In this document: one piece after another, positions 1 through 5,357 of the stretch
Numbering within the stretch: the stretch's first letter is position 1
Layout: each line of letters begins with the position of its first letter
Assembly (NCBI GenBank): GCA_003645745.1
Contig: QNCH01000117.1
Location: 1-5,357 of the forward strand
DNA length: 5,357 bases
Reading direction: 5' to 3'
Source: Candidatus Omnitrophota bacterium
Lineage (GTDB): Bacteria; Omnitrophota; Gorgyraeia; B26-G9
Made by a program: the position numbers and the translations under genes
Notes under the pieces: generated by a model
Told to the model about the DNA's origin: nothing
What the model saw: the letters and a program-made list of their open reading frames with translations, nothing else
Databases searched by the model: none

Positions 1-9
1 TACATTGTC

Positions 10-34
10 ATTCCCGCAATCTTTTAGCGGGAAT
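10..34. repeat. Short palindromic repeat, ATTCCCGC / GCGGGAAT hairpin
   Basis: ATTCCCGC at 10-17 and GCGGGAAT at 27-34 form a perfect 8-bp inverted repeat around a 9-nt loop (AATCTTTTA). The flanks (TGTC before, CTA after) match the general look of the dispersed TCATTCCCGC...GCGGGAATC elements found between genes in many bacterial genomes. It is far more GC-rich than its surroundings, which favours a dispersed element over chance. It could also act as a transcription terminator or mRNA-end stabiliser for a gene left of the window: the stem is followed at 39-48 by TT then seven A's, so a classic U-tract is absent on the plus strand, but a T-run would follow the stem on the minus strand only further away. 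The dispersed-repeat identity is recalled from pattern, not tested. Confidence 0.6.
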
Positions 35-106
35 CTACTTTAAAAAAATTAATTATGTTTAAATGATAAGTTTACGGTGTCCCCGCTTCATTCACCGATT
101 ACTATT

Positions 107-1783
107 ATGTTAGAAAAACAAAAACCTAAAATTTTATCTGAAAATAACAACGCCATTGCCAAAGACAATTTAATGTTAATCATTATTATTGGTGTATGGC
201 TGATTATAGTATTGTATTTTGACCCTAAAATTTTGGAATATCTCTACAAACAATCACTCTTTGCTAAATTCGCGTTAATAAGTTTTCTTATTTGTGTGAA
301 TATTTTTTGGTTCTATGGTATTTACCATTTAGTAATTGCTTTTTTTTCTGCTTTTATCGTAAAACCAGTATTAGCTCCATTAACAACTACAAATTCCCCG
401 CAAGTAGCGCTTTTTTATTTAACTATGAACGACTTTCAGGAAAATGCGGTTTTATCGTGTTTAAAACAGGATTACAAAAATTTTGAGTTATTCATTTTAG
501 ATGACAGCACAGATAGAAATTATCAGCATAAAATTGATTGTTTTATCCAGCATCATCCCAATGTAAAACTTATTCGCAGGTTAAATCGTAAAAATTATAA
601 GGCTGGGAATTTAAATAATGCATTAAACACATTGTATAAAGATTATGCGTATTTTGCAATTTCAGATGCTGACGGCATACTCCCCGAAAATTTTTTAAAA
701 AAACTTATGCCATATTTTAATATCAGTCCCAAAATTGCCTTTGTTCAGGCAAACCAACGTTGGAATAATACGCAAAAGACTGAATTTGCTCAGAATTTAG
801 GATTGAACACAGATATTCATTGGAAATATTATGTTCCTGCTAAATTTAAATATGGATTTTTAATGTTTTATGGGCATGGTGCAATTATAAAATCTTCTGT
901 ATGGAAACAAATACACGGTTTTCCTGATACAGTTACAGAAGATATTGCGTTTTCATCCCTTTTATGTGAAAAAGGCTATAAAGGAACATTTGTGCCTGAT
1001 GTAGTTTGCCTTGAAGATTTTCCTGCTGATTATAAAGCTTTCAGAAAACGAAACCAACGTTGGATAAAAGGCACAATAGAATATCTTTTAAAATGGTACC
1101 CTAAACTTTTATTTTCAAGAAACGCATCCTACATTGAAAAAATAGATATGCTTATTTCCTGCGGCATATTACTACAATCTGTTATTTTTGTTATATTTTT
1201 AATCATAGTAAGCATAATATTACCTTTGTCAGCAAAATTATTCTATTTACATATTCCGTTAATTGTTACTTTTGCACCATTAAAAGAACTAACTGCTGCT
1301 TATTCTTCTGGTGTTTATTTGTATTGCTCCTGGAGTATGGAATTTTTCCTGATTATGCTAATTACCTCATTTGCGCAATTTGCTCCACTTGGATTAAGAT
1401 TTTTCTATCAGCCGGTAAATGTTATTTGTTATTATGCGAATTTTACTTTTATTTGCCTCTCATCCTGTGTTGCTGGTTTTATACATCTTGTTAGTTTTTT
1501 ATTTACAAGAAATAGTTATTTTTTAGCCACTGGACAAACGAATAAAAAAATTACAGTAGAAGAAAAAATTATCTTTGCTTTAGAAATTATTTTTGCTTTT
1601 CTGCTAATTTATTCTATGATAAAAACAGCTAATGTATGGCTTTTAACTGCTGCGGCAGCGCTTCTTCTTTCTCCCTTTATATATAAGAAGAAATCAGGGT
1701 ATTTATGTTTAAACATATTGATTTACCTGCCATTTATACTAATCATAGGTATTATTTTTTTCATTGTAATAAGCCTTATTTGA
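107..1783 (+). CDS. Membrane-embedded family-2 glycosyltransferase, cellulose-synthase-like
   Basis: This is a 558-residue multi-pass glycosyltransferase of the GT2 / cellulose synthase-like type, expected to use a nucleotide sugar at the cytoplasmic face and possibly extrude a polymer. Numbering from the ATG at 107: hydrophobic segments at about 22-38 and 54-85; GT-A domain at about 95-340 with the nucleotide-binding aspartates in LDDSTD (D132/D133), the metal-binding DAD (D187-A-D189), the catalytic-base TED (277-279) and RNQRW (315-319) in the place of Q(Q/R)xRW. Further membrane segments follow at about 348-376, 411-431, 437-465, 488-506, 510-526 and 532-558. FLATGQ (472-477) sits where BcsA-like enzymes carry the FxVTxK gating loop. 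An in-frame GTG at 77 adds ten residues; neither start has a recognisable ribosome binding site. ATG was preferred because the extra decapeptide lies in the repeat-like GC-richer leader. The product sugar cannot be told from the sequence. No c-di-GMP-binding PilZ domain is present. Confidence 0.88.
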   Translation: MLEKQKPKILSENNNAIAKDNLMLIIIIGVWLIIVLYFDPKILEYLYKQSLFAKFALISFLICVNIFWFYGIYHLVIAFFSAFIVKPVLAPLTTTNSPQVALFYLTMNDFQENAVLSCLKQDYKNFELFILDDSTDRNYQHKIDCFIQHHPNVKLIRRLNRKNYKAGNLNNALNTLYKDYAYFAISDADGILPENFLKKLMPYFNISPKIAFVQANQRWNNTQKTEFAQNLGLNTDIHWKYYVPAKFKYGFLMFYGHGAIIKSSVWKQIHGFPDTVTEDIAFSSLLCEKGYKGTFVPDVVCLEDFPADYKAFRKRNQRWIKGTIEYLLKWYPKLLFSRNASYIEKIDMLISCGILLQSVIFVIFLIIVSIILPLSAKLFYLHIPLIVTFAPLKELTAAYSSGVYLYCSWSMEFFLIMLITSFAQFAPLGLRFFYQPVNVICYYANFTFICLSSCVAGFIHLVSFLFTRNSYFLATGQTNKKITVEEKIIFALEIIFAFLLIYSMIKTANVWLLTAAAALLLSPFIYKKKSGYLCLNILIYLPFILIIGIIFFIVISLI

Positions 1784-1792
1784 AATTATTTT

Positions 1793-1824
1793 TAATACTA
1801 TTGACATATTTTTTAAAAGTATTA
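1793..1824. promoter_or_regulatory. 7-bp dyad spanning the promoter, possible operator
   Basis: TAATACT (1793-1799) and AGTATTA (1818-1824) are perfect inverted repeats separated by 18 nt. They bracket the -35 hexamer, and the right arm runs into the -10 hexamer, a geometry suited to a dimeric repressor. The region is very AT-rich, so a 7-bp dyad could arise by chance, and the 18-nt loop with no U-tract makes it a poor terminator. Treat as a tentative operator only. Confidence 0.25.
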
Positions 1825-1828
1825 TATT
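1801..1828 (+). promoter_or_regulatory. Sigma70-type promoter for the four-gene operon
   Basis: TTGACA at 1801-1806 is a perfect -35 hexamer. TATATT at 1823-1828 matches the -10 consensus in five of six positions, with a 16-nt spacer. Initiation would fall near 1835, leaving a leader of about 59 nt before the ATG at 1894. It is the only strong promoter seen in the window and lies in the only sizeable intergenic gap. AT-richness raises the chance of -10 look-alikes, but a perfect -35 at proper spacing and placement is good support. Confidence 0.6.
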
Positions 1829-1877
1829 AAAATTTGTTAAATAATTAGAAATAATTTTTGTTTCTCATTTTATAAAA

Positions 1878-1886
1878 TAAGGAGGT
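1878..1886 (+). promoter_or_regulatory. Perfect Shine-Dalgarno sequence (TAAGGAGGT)
   Basis: TAAGGAGGT is fully complementary to the 3' end of typical 16S rRNA (ACCTCCTTA) and ends 7 nt before the ATG at 1894. It is the strongest ribosome binding site in the window, fixes the start of the first TPR gene, and suggests high translation of the operon's first product. The two following genes begin at overlapping stop/start codons, so they probably inherit ribosomes loaded here. Confidence 0.85.
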
Positions 1887-1893
1887 AGAAAAA

Positions 1894-2763
1894 ATGAAAC
1901 CTAAATTGCGAATTACAATGGGAGTTTTAATTTTTATACTTTGTCTTTTTAGTGCGGGATTTGTTGCTGGGCAGGCTGCAGTTAAAAATCGTATTAAATT
2001 TATCAAAGAAAAAATTCCGCAAAAATGGTGGCATGGAGGCTGGGATGAAGAAAGCGATTTAAATGACCTGCTTTCCCCTTCTCATACAGATAAACACCAA
2101 AAAGCTCAGGCGCAATACCTTCTTGCCAGCCAGCATTATGCTAACCGTTATCACCAAAGAGCGTTGCAAGGATACCGTAAGCTGATTAATGATTACCCTA
2201 ATGCGTGGTTTGAATGCCAGAAAGCACAATTTGAAATTGGACAAATTCATTTATACAGACTGCAGGAATTTTCTACAGCGATTTATGCGTATCAAAAAGT
2301 AATTGATGATTATCCTGATAATTATTTAAAAGCTATGGCGCAAATGATGAAAGCCAGAGCATACAGGGAGCAAAAAGATTATGGCCGCGCTTTTATAGAG
2401 TATGAAGAAGTAATAAAAAAATATCCTAAGTACCGCACAGAAGTAACTGAAGCAAGCATAGATATGGGAGATTTGTTTATCAGCAAAGCTCTTAATGCTC
2501 AAGCACAGCCTGAGCAAAGGAATACTGATTTAGATGAAGCCTTGTTATCTTATAAAAGAGCATATAATTTTTGTCCTGTTAACCATCCTGAGCTTATGGA
2601 GCGGACTTTAGACGGTATATACCGCTCATTTCGCTGTAGGGATATGAATTTAGTCAGAGCAACACAATTTATAAAGTTTCAGAAATACGGCATAGCAGGT
2701 ATTGATCAACAAGAAGGCACTGATGATGATCTAATTAATCCATTGGAAGAAATTCAGCTATGA
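1894..2763 (+). CDS. Membrane-anchored or secreted TPR-repeat protein
   Basis: A 289-residue protein. A basic start (MKPKLR) and a hydrophobic stretch at about 7-26 form a signal peptide or membrane anchor; VAG-QAA near 26 is a possible cleavage site and there is no lipobox cysteine. A tryptophan-rich juxtamembrane stretch (W45, W46, W50) follows. Tetratricopeptide repeats are seen at about 72-103, 109-143 and 146-180, each with the A..Y..V/L...YP rhythm (INDYPNA, IDDYPDN, IKKYPKY), and a degenerate fourth at about 186-228. TPR arrays bind partner proteins, so the likely role is an envelope scaffold or outer-membrane/periplasmic assembly factor, resembling the YbgF/BamD-like TPR class in general style but not assignable to either. 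The tail ends with YGIAGID and GTDDDLINPL (265-284), an acidic Gly/Asp motif that does not belong to the TPRs. The start is set by a perfect ribosome binding site; the stop overlaps the next gene by 4 nt. Confidence 0.85.
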   Translation: MKPKLRITMGVLIFILCLFSAGFVAGQAAVKNRIKFIKEKIPQKWWHGGWDEESDLNDLLSPSHTDKHQKAQAQYLLASQHYANRYHQRALQGYRKLINDYPNAWFECQKAQFEIGQIHLYRLQEFSTAIYAYQKVIDDYPDNYLKAMAQMMKARAYREQKDYGRAFIEYEEVIKKYPKYRTEVTEASIDMGDLFISKALNAQAQPEQRNTDLDEALLSYKRAYNFCPVNHPELMERTLDGIYRSFRCRDMNLVRATQFIKFQKYGIAGIDQQEGTDDDLINPLEEIQL

Positions 2764-3443
2764 AATATGTAATAAAACTTGCTTTAATTACGATATTTGT
2801 AAGTGTTATTTTTTTTCAAGTCTTAGGCCTGGCGCAAAGGCCTGGTTTTAATTATGATTTTTATCTAAAGTGTGCGCAGAAAATAGAAGATGTTTTAGAC
2901 AGTTATGAAATAGCCGAGTATACAGAAATCAAACCTGACATTCTTTATACTGATGCCAAATTAGCATTATTAAAAGAAGATGTACATAGTTTAAAAGCAA
3001 ATGCTGTTTTTAAACAAATGATCAAAGAATATGAAAAATTAAAAACCGATCCAGAACAAAGGCAAAAAGCATTAGAAGAGATTGCAAATTTAACCTATAA
3101 AAGCGGCAATTATAAAAAAGCTTTAATTAAAGCGCAAGAGGTTTTAGCGGAATATCCGCATAGTTTGGCAGGCTCAAATGTATTAGCAATGTGTTATCAC
3201 AGAAAAGCAAGTGCATATGTAAAACAGCGCAAATATGATTCTGCAATTGCAGAATATGAACATATATTTGAATACCCTGTTTCAGCAAATTTAAATGCAT
3301 TTGCTAATTATTGCTTAGGCCTTAAATATGAGCAAAAAGGTGATCAAAAAACAGCTCTTATTTATTATAACAATGTAATTAATGAATGCCCTGAATTATC
3401 ATGGGCACAATATGCGCAAGAAAAGGTAAATACTGCAAAGTGA
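2760..3443 (+). CDS. Secreted TPR-repeat protein
   Basis: A 227-residue protein starting at the ATGA overlap with the preceding stop codon, so its translation is probably coupled; GGAAGA at 2745-2750 is a fair ribosome binding site. Residues 1-25 form a typical signal peptide (MKYVIK, then a hydrophobic core, then LGLA before Q26), implying export to the periplasm or cell surface. After a helical, mostly non-repeat segment at about 30-100, TPR-like units appear at about 103-134 (ending LAEYPHS), 144-175 (ending FEYPVS) and 179-211 (ending INECPEL). It is not a clear sequence duplicate of the preceding TPR protein, but similar architecture and coupling suggest that the two act together. Function is unknown; a protein-binding scaffold is the safe statement. 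Its last four bases overlap the GTG start of the next gene. Confidence 0.82.
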   Translation: MKYVIKLALITIFVSVIFFQVLGLAQRPGFNYDFYLKCAQKIEDVLDSYEIAEYTEIKPDILYTDAKLALLKEDVHSLKANAVFKQMIKEYEKLKTDPEQRQKALEEIANLTYKSGNYKKALIKAQEVLAEYPHSLAGSNVLAMCYHRKASAYVKQRKYDSAIAEYEHIFEYPVSANLNAFANYCLGLKYEQKGDQKTALIYYNNVINECPELSWAQYAQEKVNTAK

Positions 3444-4543
3444 AATTCAAACTATTACAAACATTATTTATAATTGTTGGCACATATTTTTTACTTAGTT
3501 TTAATTCAGCATATACCTGCGAAGTTGTAACTATCAGTGCAACTCCTGGTGTTATTCCTGCTAATGGCACAACTGCATCAACAATTGAAGTTTCAGTTAC
3601 AGATATCGAGACAGGCGACCCAAAGGCTGGAGTATATGTATATTTTAGAAACTATTATTGTGGTACTTTATCAAGTTACTGTGCAATTACAGATTCTGCA
3701 GGAAGAGCAACAGTATTTTTTACTTCTTTAAGAGCATGCTATTCAGATATTTCTGCCACTACTGCAGGATCAAATAGTGATTGGCTATCAGTGGGATGTT
3801 ATAAAGTGGAAGCAGATAATATTAATGCAACAGATCCTGAAAATACTATAGTTAATTATCACCTAGAGCCTTCTGATATTGTGATTACATCTGCTAATTT
3901 TAATGCCCCTGGTGAATCAGAAACAAAAAGTAATCTTTCAGGAAATTTTTACTTTACATTTGACCAAAATGATTTAGATTGGGACTATGAAGGAAATGTT
4001 ACGCCGCAAATTATTCAACTAATTTGTAATGTGGGAGCAACATCACAAACAGTAACGATTAATGCAACAAGAGTGAGAAAGGTTACAACGCAAGCGCAGG
4101 AAGTAATATATGCATTTTTTCTGGGACAAGGATTAGGAAACCGCATTTATACACATAAACTTCAAGAAATTTATCATAAGATATCTTATTCTATCCCCTA
4201 TTCAGGAAAAACCGTTTGGGTTGGAGTATCTATGGCAGCCTTGTATGTAAATGGCGATTATAGGGAATCTCCGTATGATAATGGAATCGGTGATGCAGAT
4301 TGGGCTGAGTTACATAAATATATTTATTCTGGTGGAAGCACAACAGCAATTGGAATGAATATTGCAATAGGTTTAGGGGTTCCTAGTACATTATATAAAG
4401 ATTGTAGTAGTAATTGTTGGTTTGAAGAAAATAATTTGAAAGGCATAGCTACAACAACTGCATTACTTTATTATTATGAAGGAGGAGTTATTCCTGCTGC
4501 TACAATTCAAAATGCAGAGATAGATTGTAACATTTATTATTAA
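3440..4543 (+). CDS. Secreted Big_1 (invasin-type) Ig-like domain protein with unknown C-terminal half
   Basis: A 367-residue protein. The GTG at 3440 is chosen because it puts a clean signal peptide at the N-terminus (MKFKLLQTLFIIVG..., cleavage probably after A24 in FNSA) and overlaps the preceding TGA by 4 nt. An ATG at 3401 would add 13 unlikely residues (MGTICARKGKYCK) and bury the signal. Residues about 28-112 match the bacterial Ig-like group 1 fold of invasins/intimins: ATPGVIPANG, STIEVSVTD, GVYVYF, GTLS, AITDSAGRATVFFTS. Residues about 130-212 look like a second beta-rich module (DIVITSANF, GNFYFTFDQND, TVTINAT). Residues about 215-367 are unrecognised, with helix-like stretches (QAQEVIYAFF, THKLQEIYHKI, WAELHKYIY) and glycine-rich turns. 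Nine cysteines are present (27, 74, 81, 100, 120, 196, 322, 326, 363), so disulfides are possible. No autotransporter barrel, sortase motif or PEP-CTERM tail is seen. The likely role is an exported surface or adhesive protein; this is inference. Confidence 0.8.
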   Translation: MKFKLLQTLFIIVGTYFLLSFNSAYTCEVVTISATPGVIPANGTTASTIEVSVTDIETGDPKAGVYVYFRNYYCGTLSSYCAITDSAGRATVFFTSLRACYSDISATTAGSNSDWLSVGCYKVEADNINATDPENTIVNYHLEPSDIVITSANFNAPGESETKSNLSGNFYFTFDQNDLDWDYEGNVTPQIIQLICNVGATSQTVTINATRVRKVTTQAQEVIYAFFLGQGLGNRIYTHKLQEIYHKISYSIPYSGKTVWVGVSMAALYVNGDYRESPYDNGIGDADWAELHKYIYSGGSTTAIGMNIAIGLGVPSTLYKDCSSNCWFEENNLKGIATTTALLYYYEGGVIPAATIQNAEIDCNIYY

Positions 4544-4558
4544 AAAAGAGGTTTAATT

Positions 4559-5357
4559 ATGAATAAATTTTTAGATAATTTTAAAATTTTATTGTTCTTT
4601 ATTTTGTTTTTTTTAATACATCAAAATATAGTTATTGCTCAAGATATTCCAGATAATACGCTTATTGCCACTGTGAATGGGAATGAAATTACTTATAAAG
4701 AAATAGTCCCTTGTAAAGAACATATAGAATATATGAAATTTAACTATAAAAAAATACATAACCAAGCAATCACAGAAGAAGAATTAAAAAAATATTTAGA
4801 GGATACAGAAAAACATAGTCTTGCCAATAAAATTCGCAACATCGTCAAAAACCAAGCGATTAAAACATTAGGTATTATTGTAACTCAGGAAGAAATTGAA
4901 AACAAAATTGAGGATATGATTAAGCTGATTGAAAATGCTGGTATATCTGAAAAACAGGCTTTTAAGGAAGTACAAGAAAAATCTTTTTTGATGATCAAAG
5001 CACTCAAAATCTGGCAAAAAAATCAGGATAAAAGTACTGATATTTATAAAAGATTACTCTTCCCCAGAAACATTAGTTTAGACGAATGGCAAATATGGCG
5101 GATAAATTATAGTACTCCTGAAAAGCTGCAGGAATTACAAAAATTTATTCCAAAAACAATAGAAGATATGCGAAAAAACAGTTACAAATCAGCAAAAAAA
5201 GATCTACTATGGGAAAAAACTCGGAATTTTTTTGGTAAAAATATTGTGGCTACAGACAAAGAAATAAATGAATATCATAAAAAAAAGTATAAATGTCAAC
5301 TAGGAAAAATTGATTTGACTGAAAGACAATCTAATGAAAGCAAGCAAGAATATAAAA
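4559..5357 (+). CDS. SurA-like periplasmic chaperone / peptidyl-prolyl isomerase (3' end outside window)
   Basis: An open frame from the ATG at 4559 runs without a stop to the window edge (266 complete codons), so it is partial at its C-terminus. AGAGGT at 4547-4552, 6 nt before the ATG, is the ribosome binding site, and the gap to the previous stop is only 15 nt. Residues 1-27 form a signal peptide (hydrophobic core 10-20, cleavage likely after VIA27). The mature start IATVNGNEITYKEI (36-49) is the hallmark of the SurA N-terminal/trigger-factor-like chaperone fold. A long helical, Lys/Glu-rich region follows, with a secondary GIIVTQEEIE element at 105-114. ATDKEINEYHKKKY (231-244) resembles the linker that precedes a parvulin domain in PpiC/SurA proteins. 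The isomerase domain itself would lie beyond 5357, so catalytic activity cannot be judged. The context suggests that it helps to fold or escort the exported Ig-like protein. Confidence 0.75.
   Translation, partial: MNKFLDNFKILLFFILFFLIHQNIVIAQDIPDNTLIATVNGNEITYKEIVPCKEHIEYMKFNYKKIHNQAITEEELKKYLEDTEKHSLANKIRNIVKNQAIKTLGIIVTQEEIENKIEDMIKLIENAGISEKQAFKEVQEKSFLMIKALKIWQKNQDKSTDIYKRLLFPRNISLDEWQIWRINYSTPEKLQELQKFIPKTIEDMRKNSYKSAKKDLLWEKTRNFFGKNIVATDKEINEYHKKKYKCQLGKIDLTERQSNESKQEYK

Noticed and set aside
292..486. Short open frame on the plus strand inside the glycosyltransferase
   Set aside because: Out-of-frame shadow of a well-supported gene; no ribosome binding site and no recognisable protein pattern.
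1867..1878. Perfect 12-nt palindrome ATTTTATAAAAT just before the ribosome binding site
   Set aside because: Made only of A and T in a very AT-rich leader; too likely by chance to claim as an operator, and weak as an RNA stem.
1784..1893. Intrinsic terminator after the glycosyltransferase
   Set aside because: No GC-rich stem followed by a T-run is present. The only dyad (TAATACT/AGTATTA) has an 18-nt loop and no GC clamp, so read-through into the next operon cannot be excluded.
2059..2517. Two minus-strand open frames of 63 codons inside the first TPR gene
   Set aside because: They are antisense to clear TPR repeats, with no start signals or protein features of their own.
2822..3322. CTTAGGCCT occurring at 2822-2830 and 3314-3322
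   Set aside because: Both copies encode the same Leu-Gly-Leu with the same codons; coincidence is a sufficient explanation.
3401..3439. Upstream ATG start for the Ig-like protein gene
   Set aside because: It would add MGTICARKGKYCK before a clean signal peptide and overlap the preceding gene by 43 nt. The GTG at 3440 gives the signal peptide directly and a standard 4-nt overlap.
3379..3731. Short minus-strand (3379-3570) and plus-strand (3537-3731) open frames around the start of the Ig-like gene
   Set aside because: Both lie in other frames of well-supported genes; their composition is explained by the AT-rich codons of the real frames.
1..5357. CRISPR array, tRNA/rRNA, insertion sequence, toxin-antitoxin or defence genes
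   Set aside because: No regularly spaced repeats, RNA-gene signatures, transposase motifs or defence-type catalytic motifs were seen on either strand.

Overview
The window is AT-rich (roughly 30% GC by eye), densely coding and entirely plus-strand. It holds five protein genes, the last cut by the window edge. Several products have Sec-type signal peptides, one resembles a SurA-type periplasmic chaperone, and one is a cellulose-synthase-like membrane glycosyltransferase. Together these suggest a Gram-negative-type (diderm) bacterium with an AT-rich genome. A short palindromic repeat of the TCATTCCCGC...GCGGGAAT type at the left edge, and the tail style of the first TPR protein, recall uncultured lineages such as Omnitrophota, Elusimicrobia or the Planctomycetes/Lentisphaerae relatives. 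That placement is a weak inference; no marker gene is present.

Layout: positions 1-106 hold the palindromic repeat and the unclear leader of gene 1. Positions 107-1783 (or from a GTG at 77) encode a multi-pass family-2 glycosyltransferase. Positions 1784-1893 are an AT-rich intergenic region with a near-consensus sigma70-type promoter (TTGACA, 16 nt, TATATT) and a perfect Shine-Dalgarno sequence, but no convincing terminator. Positions 1894 to the right edge form a tight four-gene run. It contains a membrane-anchored or secreted TPR protein (1894-2763), a second secreted TPR protein (2760-3443, ATGA overlap), a secreted protein with a bacterial Ig-like (Big_1/invasin-type) domain and an unrecognised C-terminal half (3440-4543, GTGA overlap), and a SurA-N-like chaperone/peptidyl-prolyl isomerase candidate (4559 to beyond 5357, own ribosome binding site).

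Working model (inference): the four-gene run is one transcription unit for an envelope or surface system. The Ig-like protein would be the exported cargo or adhesin, the two TPR proteins would be envelope-side scaffolds or assembly partners, and the SurA-like protein would be its folding or escort factor. The upstream glycosyltransferase may supply an exported polysaccharide, but its separate promoter context means the functional link is unproven. No tRNA, rRNA, CRISPR array, insertion sequence or toxin/antitoxin/defence signature was seen. The least explained material is the roughly 240-residue C-terminal part of the Ig-like protein.
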